A program made the position numbers and the translations under genes. This document shows, piece after piece, positions 16,665-24,272 of a DNA stretch of 64,000 bases. The notes below the pieces were generated by a model that searched no databases, was not told the DNA's origin, and saw only the letters and a list, made by a program, of their open reading frames with translations. Source of the stretch: Seohaeicola sp024304985 (GTDB lineage Bacteria > Pseudomonadota > Alphaproteobacteria > Rhodobacterales > Rhodobacteraceae); the NCBI RefSeq assembly GCF_028802875.1, contig NZ_JARAMP010000002.1, positions 1 to 64,000 of the forward strand. The letters are read 5' to 3'. Each line of letters starts with the position of its first letter. Position 1 is the first letter of the stretch.

Positions 16665-17840
16665 TCAGCCGGCCACCGCGCCCCGGCGGTCCAGCACCTC
16701 GACGGCCAGAATGGTGGGCAGGTGGCGGGCGATCTCGGCCCATGTGTCGCCCTCATCCGTGCTGGCAAAGACCGACCCGCTGTTGGTGCCGAAATACAGC
16801 CCCGCCGGATCGCGCTGATCCCCGGCCATGGCCTGCCGCAGCACCGTGAAGTAGCAGGACTCCTGCGGCAGCCCTGTCCGCAGATCCGCCCATGTCCGTC
16901 CGCCATCGCGCGACCGCCACACGGCCGCCGCCGCATCGGGCGGATAGCGCCCCGCCATGTCGCCGTTCAGCGGCAGCGTCCAGATCGTGTCCGGATCGCG
17001 CGGATGCACCCGGATCGGAAAGCCGAAGGTCGAGGGCAGCCCCGCCGTGATATCGTCCCAGCTCCGCCCCCCGTCCGCCGAGCGCCAGACACCGTGATGG
17101 TTCTGCTGATAAAGCACATCCTCGCCCCCCGGCGCGCGCATCATGTTGTGCACGCAATGTCCGGTCTCGCCCCCCTGTGGCGCGGCAGGATGGTCGTGAT
17201 GGTGATGCGCCCCGGCATTGGACAGCCGGTTGCGCCGCTCCCAATTCTGCCCGCCATCCTCGCTGGCAAAGACCCCTGCCGCCGAAATCCCCACCCAGAT
17301 CTTCTGGGGCGCCGCAGGATCGGTCACGATCGTATGCAGCACCAGCCCCGCCCCGCCGGGGGTCCAGCTCTCGGCCGAAGGGTGATCGGTCAGACCCTCC
17401 ACCCTCTGCCAGCTTGCCCCGTGATCGCGGCTTTCCAGCAAGGCTGCCGGTTTCATCCCCGCATAGAGCCTGCCATGCGCATGGCACAGCGACCAGACCT
17501 GTTCAAAGCTGTCCCCGAATGGCACGGGCGCATCGTTCCAGCCGATCATCGCAGCGAAATCGGGATCCTGCGCGGCCCAATCGTCCATCTGGCCCTTGCT
17601 CAGCCTGACCAGCGCCCAGCTTTGCCCGCCATCCGCCGACCGCCAGATGCCGGCCCCCTGAAACGCGCCGCCGCCCCCGGCCCAGAGCATACCGCTTTCC
17701 GCATCGCCCACCACATGATTGATCGGCCATCCATCGCAACAAGGCCCGGTCACCCGCCAGCCGCTGCGATCACCATCGTCCCGGATCAGAAACGCCCCCT
17801 TCGTTGTCCCCACAAGGATCACGATGCCATCCGACGCCAT
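16665..17840 (-). CDS. Asp-box (BNR) repeat beta-propeller protein, sialidase/sortilin-like fold
   Basis: A 391-residue protein with at least six Asp-box repeats of the S-x-D-x-G-x-x-W type: SADGGQSW, SRDHGASW, SEDGGQNW, SADGGRSW, SRDGGRTW and STDEGDTW. These mark successive blades of a six- or seven-bladed propeller. The start MASDGIVILVGTTKGAFLI at 17840 has GGAGGGGCGGC upstream and no signal peptide, so the protein is predicted to be cytoplasmic although most relatives act outside the cell. The arginine triad of true sialidases is not evident, so I call the fold, not the enzyme. His-rich HHHHDHP in the middle could bind a metal. It is followed in the same direction, upstream by 105 nt, by a small cytochrome c gene. 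Confidence 0.82.
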   Translation of the reverse strand: MASDGIVILVGTTKGAFLIRDDGDRSGWRVTGPCCDGWPINHVVGDAESGMLWAGGGGAFQGAGIWRSADGGQSWALVRLSKGQMDDWAAQDPDFAAMIGWNDAPVPFGDSFEQVWSLCHAHGRLYAGMKPAALLESRDHGASWQRVEGLTDHPSAESWTPGGAGLVLHTIVTDPAAPQKIWVGISAAGVFASEDGGQNWERRNRLSNAGAHHHHDHPAAPQGGETGHCVHNMMRAPGGEDVLYQQNHHGVWRSADGGRSWDDITAGLPSTFGFPIRVHPRDPDTIWTLPLNGDMAGRYPPDAAAAVWRSRDGGRTWADLRTGLPQESCYFTVLRQAMAGDQRDPAGLYFGTNSGSVFASTDEGDTWAEIARHLPTILAVEVLDRRGAVAG

Positions 17841-17945
17841 AAGCCGCCCCTCCGCACAAGGATGGGGCAAAGACTATCACGGAATCCGGCCCGCACATAG
17901 CAGCCAGAGCGGATGTGGCGGCCCGCCGCCTTGGGGCATCCTCCG

Positions 17946-18248
17946 CTATCTCACCTGGATCGACTCCAGATACAGGATCAGCGCCGTCACCTGCTCGGCT
18001 TCCAGCACGAATTCGGGCATCTCATGGCTGACCATGATGCCTTCGGCCAGGGCTTCTTCCAGATATTCAACCGGATAAAGCCGCCCCAGAAAGCGAAACG
18101 GAATGGCCCGGGGATTGGGGCTGGCATCGTCCTGCGTGACGGCATGACAGCGGGCGCAGTTCTCCTTGACCAGTGCCTCGCCCGTCGCGACCGGATCGGC
18201 CGCCGCAGGCAGGGGCAGCAGCAACAGCGCAGCAAGGTATGGGCGCAT
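17946..18248 (-). CDS. Small periplasmic c-type cytochrome
   Basis: A 100-residue protein with a signal peptide (MRPYLAALLLLPLPAAA) and one heme-binding CARCH motif at about residue 33. The C-terminal SHEMPEFVLEAEQVTALILYL supplies the Met axial ligand (HEMPEF) and the conserved final helix of class I cytochromes c. ATG 18248 has GGGAG 8 nt upstream. The open frame continues to 18791 but that part overlaps the divergent DUF4394 gene. It would shuttle single electrons in the periplasm. The partner is not apparent; the next gene in this direction is the Asp-box protein. Confidence 0.88.
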   Translation of the reverse strand: MRPYLAALLLLPLPAAADPVATGEALVKENCARCHAVTQDDASPNPRAIPFRFLGRLYPVEYLEEALAEGIMVSHEMPEFVLEAEQVTALILYLESIQVR

Positions 18249-18404
18249 GACGGATCTCCCTTGAGTACTCCACTCCATAACGCAGTCCGCAGCGTCCACG
18301 TCAAAAAAAATCGCGCCCCCTGCATCCAAAGCCGCATCCCACCGAGTCCTAGGGGTATGGAGGCTGCGGATAGGCCGCAGTCGACGCTTCGAAGGACTGA
18401 ACAC

Positions 18405-19205
18405 ATGATCAAGACACTTCCCGCTTTGACCGTTGCCGCGCTGATGACCACCACCGCCGCTTTTGCCGATGACCACGGCGGCCTGATGGCGATCGGCCTG
18501 TCCGGAGACAAGACCCTGCACCAGATCGACGCCGCCACCGCCACGGTCAAAGCCTCGATGGAGGTCGAGGGCGTGACCAGACTGCTGGGCATCGACCTGC
18601 GCCCGGCCACCGGCCAGTTGATCGGCGTCACCGACACTTTCGACATCGTCGAGATCGACCCGATGACCGGCGCCGCCACCAAGATCTCCACCATGAACAC
18701 CCCGCTGCCCGTCATGGGCGACGCGCCGGTGATCGTGGACTTCAACCCGATGGCCGACCGCCTGCGCTTCATGTCGGGCACCACGAACCACCGCGTCAAC
18801 GTGGACACCGGCGAAGTCATCGTGGACGGATCACTGGCCTATGATTCCGCCGACATGCATGCGGGCGAAGAGCCGGCCATCGCCGCCGCCGCCTATATCA
18901 ACTCCTTCGGCAAGCCCGACTCCACCGCGATGTTCAACATCGACAGCACCATCGTGGCGCTGATCCAGCAGACCTCGCCCAATGACGGCGTGCTGGCGGC
19001 CATCGGCAAGCTGGGGATCGACGGTTCCGACAGCTATGCCTTCGACGTCGCCACCGATGCGGATGGCAACAACACCGCATGGCTGGCAACTGCGGACAAG
19101 CTGCACACCGTCTCGCTGGAAGACGGCACCGTGCAGGAAAGCTGGGACCTGATGGAAACGGGTGGCGCGATGCTGCGCGACATCACCTTCATGACCGCAA
19201 AGTAA
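18405..19205 (+). CDS. Exported DUF4394 protein linked to an ECF sigma module
   Basis: A 266-residue secreted protein. The signal peptide MIKTLPALTVAALMTTTAAFA precedes a DUF4394 domain with repeats of beta-propeller character (LLGIDLRPATGQLIGVTDT, VIVDFNPMADRLRFMSGTTN, HRVNVDTGEVIVDG). ATG 18405 is preceded by GAAGGA at 8 nt. The catalytic function is unknown. In related genomes DUF4394 genes often sit beside an ECF sigma factor and its anti-sigma, as here (sigma starts 199 bp downstream after a hairpin), so it is probably a target or an envelope partner of that module. Confidence 0.85.
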   Translation: MIKTLPALTVAALMTTTAAFADDHGGLMAIGLSGDKTLHQIDAATATVKASMEVEGVTRLLGIDLRPATGQLIGVTDTFDIVEIDPMTGAATKISTMNTPLPVMGDAPVIVDFNPMADRLRFMSGTTNHRVNVDTGEVIVDGSLAYDSADMHAGEEPAIAAAAYINSFGKPDSTAMFNIDSTIVALIQQTSPNDGVLAAIGKLGIDGSDSYAFDVATDADGNNTAWLATADKLHTVSLEDGTVQESWDLMETGGAMLRDITFMTAK

Positions 19206-19221
19206 CCGCCCCACCAAGACA

Positions 19222-19249
19222 GGCTGGTGCGGCGCAGTCCGCGCCAGCC
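19222..19249 (+). terminator. Hairpin after the DUF4394 gene
   Basis: GGCTGGTGCGG and CCGCGCCAGCC form an 11-bp stem with one G-U pair and a 6-nt loop, 16 nt after the stop codon. Only two T residues follow, so termination may be incomplete or factor-assisted. Confidence 0.5.
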
Positions 19250-19403
19250 TTCCCCGCCGCTCCGCCCCATGCGCGACACCGCCCATCGCGATCCGTTCTG
19301 CAACCCCGCGCAAGGTTGCGGTTTGACACCAAAGCCCAAGGCCACTAGCTCTGACAGGACTGCGGTGGCATCCGGATGCCGCGAAACAAGAGCGGACGAT
19401 GTT

Positions 19404-19934
19404 GTGACGGATCATGCCACCTGGATCAAGGCCTGTGCGGCAGGTGACAAATCGGCGCTGCAAGCGCTGATGACCGCCGAAGGCGGGCGCATGTTCGGCG
19501 TCGCGCAGCGGATGTTGCGGCGGATCGACCTTGCCGAGGATGCAGTGCAGGATGCCTTCGTCCTGATCTGGAAGCGGTCCCATCAATTCGATCCCAGCCG
19601 CGGCAGTGCCAGAGGATGGGTCTATACAATTCTCCGCAACCGCTGTCTGACGATGCTGCGCAACGAGGACAGGGTGCAACCGATCGGGCCCGAGGCCATG
19701 GAATCCGCCATCAACGACCAGGACCTCGACACCGCCTTCGACAGGCTGGACCAGACCGACGACCTGCGCCGCTGTCTGGAACGGCTTGACCTGCAAACGC
19801 GGCGTGCGATCCTGTCATCCTATGTGCTGGGTCACAGCCATGGTGAAATCGCAGGCCGCATGGCCGCCCCTCTGGGCTCGGTCAAATCATGGGTCCGGCG
19901 CGGCCTGACCAAGCTGAGGGAGTGTTTGTCATGA
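19404..19934 (+). CDS. ECF (group IV) RNA polymerase sigma factor
   Basis: A 176-residue sigma factor with region 2 (ALMTAEGGRMFGVAQRML, DLAEDAVQDAFVLIWKR and GWVYTILRNRCL) and region 4 (LDLQTRRAILSSYVLGHSHGEIAGRM, then GSVKSWVRRGLTKLRE). It redirects RNA polymerase to a small stress regulon. Start GTG 19404 (TDHATWIKAC) has a weak SD; the frame continues upstream to 19227 but that stretch covers the hairpin and has no family similarity. Its TGA overlaps the ATG of the anti-sigma gene (19931-19934), the normal arrangement for a coupled sigma/anti-sigma pair. It resembles the SigK/RskA-type ECF group. Confidence 0.92.
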   Translation: MTDHATWIKACAAGDKSALQALMTAEGGRMFGVAQRMLRRIDLAEDAVQDAFVLIWKRSHQFDPSRGSARGWVYTILRNRCLTMLRNEDRVQPIGPEAMESAINDQDLDTAFDRLDQTDDLRRCLERLDLQTRRAILSSYVLGHSHGEIAGRMAAPLGSVKSWVRRGLTKLRECLS

Positions 19935-20659
19935 CCGACCGTTCCCTCGATCTGTTGATCGACGAAGTCGCCCTTGGCCTTGCCGACGACGCCGATATCG
20001 CGCGGCTGGACCGGATGGCGCAGGCCGATCCCGCCATCGCCGCCCGTCTGGATCAGGCCCGCCAGCGCCTGCTTGCGCTGGATGATACGGCCGATGCCCT
20101 GCCCCTGCCCGAGGGCTTCTGGACACGCCTCGAAGCACGGCTGGACGCGGAGGAGACGACCACCCCCCCCGCAGCGCCACAGCCCGCTCAACAGAACGTG
20201 GTGGAGCTGTCATCCATCCGCAACGCCATGCACCGCTGGCGTGCGACCGCCGTCGCGGGCATGGCCGCCGCGCTGATGCTGGGCGTCATGCTGGCATGGG
20301 TCGCGCTGTCCCGGCCCGAACCCGCCGTGATCGCCGTCCTGCTCAACGACGCGGGCGAGGCCATCGCTCTGGTCGAAGGCCTGCCCGACAACACGACCCG
20401 GATCACCCTGCTGGAGCGGCAGAACGTGGCGGCCGATCAGGTCATGCAGGTCTGGACCAAGCCCGAAGAGGATGGTCCCCCCGTCTCGCTGGGCCTGCTG
20501 TCCACCGGTCGCTCCAGCACGCTCACCATCGACGGCCTGCCCACACCGCGCCCGCAACAGCTCTATGAAATCACCTTCGAGCCCGCCGGCGGATCGCCCA
20601 CGCAACTGCCCACCGGGCCAATCCTCGGAAAAGGTCTGGCCAAGGAACCCGTGACCTGA
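19931..20659 (+). CDS. Membrane anti-sigma factor (RskA-like)
   Basis: A 242-residue anti-sigma factor. The N-terminal helical domain (MTDRSLDLLIDEVALGLADD; residues to about 90) would bind the sigma factor in the cytoplasm. One membrane segment follows near residues 105-130 (AGMAAALMLGVMLAWVAL), then a periplasmic RskA C-terminal domain with VMQVWTKPEEDGPPVSLG and ITFEPAGGSPTQLPTGPIL. No zinc-binding HxxxCxxC motif is present, consistent with the RskA rather than the ZAS type. Release of sigma is usually by regulated proteolysis of such proteins. It overlaps the sigma gene by 4 nt. Confidence 0.9.
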   Translation: MTDRSLDLLIDEVALGLADDADIARLDRMAQADPAIAARLDQARQRLLALDDTADALPLPEGFWTRLEARLDAEETTTPPAAPQPAQQNVVELSSIRNAMHRWRATAVAGMAAALMLGVMLAWVALSRPEPAVIAVLLNDAGEAIALVEGLPDNTTRITLLERQNVAADQVMQVWTKPEEDGPPVSLGLLSTGRSSTLTIDGLPTPRPQQLYEITFEPAGGSPTQLPTGPILGKGLAKEPVT

Positions 20660-20794
20660 CCCCGGCCCGGTCTTTCCGGCACCGCCCCTGTCCCCGCCAG
20701 AACGCCGCGCCGCGCGTTTTCCGATGTCCTGCGCCGCGTTCTGCTGTCACAAGGGGCAGCGCAGCCACCGCTGCCAGTGCAGGACCGGACCGGG

Positions 20795-21469
20795 ATGACA
20801 GAACCGCAGGATCAGACAGGATGGGCCACCGGGCTGGCGCGCAGCCTTCTGCGGCTGGCCGTCGTGGCGTTGCTGGCCTATGCCATCCATCTGCTCATCG
20901 GCTGGGCGCAGATCGCGACCAAGGGGCTGGATGACGCAGCGGGGATGCGCCTTGCGCTGCTTCTGGCACTGCTCGCGGTCTATGCCCTGCTGATCGCCGT
21001 TCCGTTCGTGCCGGGTGTCGAAATCGGCCTGATGCTCATGGCGATCGAGGGCGGCTGGATCGCGCCTTTCGTCTATCTCGCGACACTCGCGGGTCTGATG
21101 CTGGCCTATCTGCTGGGCCGCCACCTGCCCATCCGCCGCCTGCGCGCAGCCCTGGCCGACCTGCGTCTGCACCGCGCCTGTGCCCTGATCGACCGGATGG
21201 ACGGCCTCGACCAGACGCAACGGCTGGCCCTGCTGCAAAGCCGCCTGCCCGCGGCGATACGCGGCCCCGCCATCCGCCATCGCCATCTGGCTCTGGCCCT
21301 TCTGGTCAACCTGCCCGGCAATGCGCTGGTCGGGGGCGGCGGCGGCATCCTGATGCTCTCGGGGCTGAGCGGCCTCTTCTCCCTGCCATCCGTCCTGCTG
21401 ACACTGGCGCTGGCCGTCGCGCCTGTGCCGCTGATCGTCTGGGCCTTCGACCTCGGCTGGCCGCTCTGA
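20795..21469 (+). CDS. Integral membrane protein of the VTT/DedA-like kind
   Basis: A 224-residue protein with about five hydrophobic segments. FVPGVEIGLMLMAIEGGWIAPFVYLATL and the C-terminal NLPGNALVGGGGGILMLSGLSG resemble the two re-entrant halves of SNARE-associated (VTT/TVP38-DedA) proteins, which move phospholipids or lipid carriers across the membrane. The match is partial, so I give the family with caution. ATG 20795 is used; GTG 20777 is an alternative. It lies 135 bp after the anti-sigma gene and converges with the histidine kinase gene, 3 nt apart. Confidence 0.7.
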   Translation: MTEPQDQTGWATGLARSLLRLAVVALLAYAIHLLIGWAQIATKGLDDAAGMRLALLLALLAVYALLIAVPFVPGVEIGLMLMAIEGGWIAPFVYLATLAGLMLAYLLGRHLPIRRLRAALADLRLHRACALIDRMDGLDQTQRLALLQSRLPAAIRGPAIRHRHLALALLVNLPGNALVGGGGGILMLSGLSGLFSLPSVLLTLALAVAPVPLIVWAFDLGWPL

Positions 21470-21472
21470 CCG

Positions 21473-22813
21473 TCAGGCCAGCGGCAGAACCAATGTCGCC
21501 GACAGGCCCGGCCCGGCCTCTTCCAACTCCAGCACCCCGCCCGCCGCTTCCGCAATCTCGGCGGCGATAGCCAGCCCCAGCCCGGTGCCCGGCCCCGTCT
21601 CATCCGCCCGCACACCGCGCGCCATCATCGCCGCGCGCCGATCCGCAGGCAGACCCGGCCCGTCATCGCGCACCGTCACCCGCGCCTGCGCCCCCATGAC
21701 GACGGCCCCCACCTCGACCCGTCCCGCCGCATGGCGCGCCGCATTCTCGGCCAGCGCGCCCAGGGCCTCGGACAGATCCGCCGCGTCGATCGCCAGCAGC
21801 AGATCGTCCGGCACATCGACCTGCCACGCCAGACGCTGCCCGCCGGGGGTGCGTTGCAACACCGCCACCACCGAACGCGCCACCGCCGCCGCCCCGGCAC
21901 GGGCATTACGGCTGTGCAAGGCAATCCGCGTGCGCGCCAATTCCCGGTCCACATGGGCGCGCATGGTCACCACGACGACCTCGATCCCCTCGGCCGCCTG
22001 CGCCTGATCGGCCGCGCGCAACCGCGCCGCCTCACCCATCAGCGCCTGCAACGGGGTCTTGAGCCCATGCGCCAGATCCCCTGCCCGCCCCCGTGCACGC
22101 TCCACATCCGCCTCGCGCGCGGTCAGAAGCGCATCCAGCTCCGCCGCCAAAGGCTGCACCTCCTGCGGCCAGTCCCCGCCCATCCGCCGCCGCCGCCCGT
22201 CGCGCAGGGCCGAGACCTCGGCCCCGACCCGCCGCAGCGGCTTGAGGCCCAGCGTCACCTGCGCCCATTGCGCCGCGATCAGCACCATCCCCAGCACTGC
22301 CAGATAGGGAAACATGTCCCGCAGAAACGCCCGCCGCGCCGCGCCCAATTCGGCCGTGTCCAGCGCCACGGCTGCCCGCGCCCGGCCCGCGCCCAGCGAT
22401 GCCGGCAGGGTCACATGCTGTTCCAGCACCAGAACCTCCGCCCCCTCCGGCCCGATCAGCAGATGGTTGTGCCGTGTCGCATCCGCCCCATCCTCCACCG
22501 GCAGGGCCAGTTCCACATCCCATAGCGAGCGTGACCGCAGCACGGCTCCATCCGCCGCGATCTGCCAGTAAAGCCCGCTATAGGGTTGCTCAAAGCGCGG
22601 ATCGGCCGGGGGCAGAACCTGCGCCAGCGCGCCATCGACCCGCGCCAGCCCCGCCAGAACCCGGTCCAGTTGCACCGACAGATCCGCCAACGCGCGGCGC
22701 TCCACATGGGTGCCGAACAGATGGGCCAGTCCCAGCGCCGCCAGACCCAGCGCCAGCACCACGGCCACCGCTCCGGCCACCATCAGACGCCAGCGCAGCG
22801 ACAGCGCGGTCAC
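21473..22813 (-). CDS. Sensor histidine kinase (PhoQ/FeuQ-like)
   Basis: A 446-residue two-component kinase. The N-terminal membrane segment is MVAGAVAVVLALGLAALGLAHL. A periplasmic sensor of about 130 residues follows, then a second segment at PYLAVLGMVLIAAQWA and a HAMP-like linker. The H-box is RAGDLAHGLKTPLQAL with the phospho-acceptor His. The N-box is ALAENAARHA, the G1 box VRDDGPGLP and the G2 box GTGLGLAIA. It overlaps its response regulator gene by 4 nt (22810-22813). With flanking PepSY genes the layout resembles the envelope-sensing feuPQ and phoPQ types; the stimulus is unknown. Confidence 0.93.
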   Translation of the reverse strand: MTALSLRWRLMVAGAVAVVLALGLAALGLAHLFGTHVERRALADLSVQLDRVLAGLARVDGALAQVLPPADPRFEQPYSGLYWQIAADGAVLRSRSLWDVELALPVEDGADATRHNHLLIGPEGAEVLVLEQHVTLPASLGAGRARAAVALDTAELGAARRAFLRDMFPYLAVLGMVLIAAQWAQVTLGLKPLRRVGAEVSALRDGRRRRMGGDWPQEVQPLAAELDALLTAREADVERARGRAGDLAHGLKTPLQALMGEAARLRAADQAQAAEGIEVVVVTMRAHVDRELARTRIALHSRNARAGAAAVARSVVAVLQRTPGGQRLAWQVDVPDDLLLAIDAADLSEALGALAENAARHAAGRVEVGAVVMGAQARVTVRDDGPGLPADRRAAMMARGVRADETGPGTGLGLAIAAEIAEAAGGVLELEEAGPGLSATLVLPLA

Positions 22814-23475
22814 GGTGTCAGCCCCTCCAGCGCATAGCCGAAACCGCGACGGGTCTCGATCACCCCGGCCCCCAGTTTGCGCCTGAGCCGCGCAATCACC
22901 GCCTCCAGCGCATTGACCTCGCGCGCGTCATCGTCACCGTAAAGATGCTCCAGCAACTCGGTCGGCGCGATCACCCGGTCGCGGTGCAGCACCAGATAGG
23001 CCAGCAGCCGATATTCCTGCGCCGTCACCGCCACCGGCACCCCGCGCAAGGCCACCGTCATGCGGTTGGTATCCAGCGTCAGGGGGCCCGCCTCCTGCAA
23101 GGCACCGGCCCGTCCGGCGGACCGGCGCACCAGCGCGCGGGCCCGCGCCACCAACTCCTCCATCCGGAAGGGCTTGGGCAGGTAATCATCGGCCCCGGCC
23201 TCGATCCCCTCGACCCGCTCCTGCCATGACCCGCGCGCCGTCAGGATCAGGACGGGCGTCTCGCATCCCGCCGCGCGCCAGCGTTTCAGCACCGACAAGC
23301 CGTCCATCCCCGGAAGGCCCAGATCCAGAACGATCAGGTCATAGGCTTCCGTATCGCCCAGAAACCACGCCTCCTGCCCGTCCGCGCAGGTCTCGGTCCG
23401 GAAACCCGCCGCATCCAGCGCGGCGGCCAGATCAGCGGCGATCCGCGGATCATCCTCGACAGCCAGCGCCCGCAT
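22810..23475 (-). CDS. OmpR/PhoB-family response regulator
   Basis: A 221-residue regulator. The receiver domain (1-115) has the acidic pair VEDDPR, the phospho-acceptor in LIVLDLGLPGMDG, the conserved Thr/Ala pair LILTARG and the switch Lys in YLPKPFR. The DNA-binding winged helix (125-220) has VTAQEYRLLAYLV, EVNALEAVIARLRRKLG and the wing RRGFGYAL. ATG 23475 shares one base with the stop of the PepSY gene. Two pairs of 11-bp-spaced direct repeats at 23821-23861 are its probable binding sites, so it would control both PepSY genes and itself (inference). Confidence 0.93.
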   Translation of the reverse strand: MRALAVEDDPRIAADLAAALDAAGFRTETCADGQEAWFLGDTEAYDLIVLDLGLPGMDGLSVLKRWRAAGCETPVLILTARGSWQERVEGIEAGADDYLPKPFRMEELVARARALVRRSAGRAGALQEAGPLTLDTNRMTVALRGVPVAVTAQEYRLLAYLVLHRDRVIAPTELLEHLYGDDDAREVNALEAVIARLRRKLGAGVIETRRGFGYALEGLTP

Positions 23476-23795
23476 CAATCATCCTCATCGTCGAAATCGC
23501 GCTCGATGATCCGGCCCGAGGCCGCGTCGATCTCCAGCTCCAGCAAACGGCCATCCCGCGTCAGCAGGTCCAGCTCATAGACCCAGCGGCCATCGTCGCG
23601 GTCCAGATCGACCTCGATCACCCGCCCGTCACTGTCGGCCCTGGCAATGTCCAAAATCCGTGACAGCGGCAGGATCTCGCCCCGCTCCAGCGCCTTGCGC
23701 GCGCGGTCATGATCCTCCCGGTCCGCCAGCACGGGGGCTGCGGTCAGCGCCAGCACGGGCACCAGAAACAGGATCAGAGGGGTCAGGCGTCTCAT
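23475..23795 (-). CDS. Exported PepSY-domain protein, first gene of the two-component operon
   Basis: A 106-residue periplasmic protein with a signal peptide (MRRLTPLILFLVPVLALTAA) and a PepSY domain: LSRILDIARAD, VIEVDLDRDDGRWVYELDLL and LLELEIDAASGRIIERDFD. It ends in an acidic tail, DDEDD. PepSY proteins are thought to act as chaperone-like or inhibitory modules in the envelope; here it may tune the adjacent kinase. It overlaps the regulator start by one base and is the first gene transcribed leftward from the repeat-bearing gap. Confidence 0.88.
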   Translation of the reverse strand: MRRLTPLILFLVPVLALTAAPVLADREDHDRARKALERGEILPLSRILDIARADSDGRVIEVDLDRDDGRWVYELDLLTRDGRLLELEIDAASGRIIERDFDDEDD

Positions 23796-23820
23796 GGGTC
23801 CATTCTCTATCCAATGCGAC

Positions 23821-23861
23821 CTGACAGCAAGCTGACAGCACCCGTCAGGCCCATGTCAGGC
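23821..23861. promoter_or_regulatory. Two pairs of 11-bp-spaced direct repeats, candidate response-regulator sites
   Basis: CTGACAGCA occurs at 23821-23829 and 23832-23840, spaced 11 bp start to start. GTCAGGC occurs at 23844-23850 and 23855-23861, again spaced 11 bp, and is the same core (CTGAC) on the other strand. One helical turn between repeats is the standard geometry for OmpR/PhoB-type dimers. The opposed pairs face the two divergent PepSY genes (23795 leftward, 23931 rightward), one pair for each promoter. Confidence 0.65.
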
Positions 23862-23930
23862 GACTCGGCGGATAAGGGCCCCATCCACCGCGGCGCTCTT
23901 GCCGCATCCCACCCAGACAGGAGACTGACC

Positions 23931-24230
23931 ATGACACGTATTCTTCCCCTTGCCGCTGCCCTGGCCCTGAGCGCGGGCCTTGTCACCGCCACGGCCCATG
24001 CCTCGGACAGCACCAGCCGCGCCTTCGGCACCATGCCGCCCCGCGCCGAATGGATGAAGGTTTCTGACCTTGTCCTCAAGTTCGAAGCCCAAGGCTACAC
24101 CATCCACGAACTGGATACCGATGATGGTATCTACGAGATCGAAATGACCGATGCCAACGGCCTGCGGGTCGAGGCCTACCTGCACCCCGTCACCGGCGAG
24201 CCGCTCCAGCGTCAGCGCGACGACGACTGA
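23931..24230 (+). CDS. Exported PepSY-domain protein, divergent copy
   Basis: A 99-residue periplasmic protein with a signal peptide (MTRILPLAAALALSAGLVTA, cleavage near AHA). One PepSY domain follows: PRAEWMKVSDLVLKFEAQGY, IYEIEMTDANGLRVEAYLHP and TGEPLQRQRDDD. ATG 23931 has AGGAG at 9 nt. It is divergent from the PepSY/regulator/kinase operon and shares the repeat-bearing promoter region, so it is probably in the same regulon. It differs in sequence from the 23475-23795 protein and is not a recent duplicate. Confidence 0.88.
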   Translation: MTRILPLAAALALSAGLVTATAHASDSTSRAFGTMPPRAEWMKVSDLVLKFEAQGYTIHELDTDDGIYEIEMTDANGLRVEAYLHPVTGEPLQRQRDDD

Positions 24231-24240
24231 CCGACATGCA

Positions 24241-24272
24241 GGGTGACGCGGTCCAGCAGGGCCGCGTCACCC
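24241..24272. terminator. Hairpin between convergent PepSY and LysR genes
   Basis: GGGTGACGCGG and CCGCGTCACCC make an 11-bp perfect stem with a 10-nt loop. It covers the end of the LysR gene (stop at 24267) and lies 10 nt beyond the PepSY stop, so it can serve both directions. There is no T-run. Confidence 0.5.
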
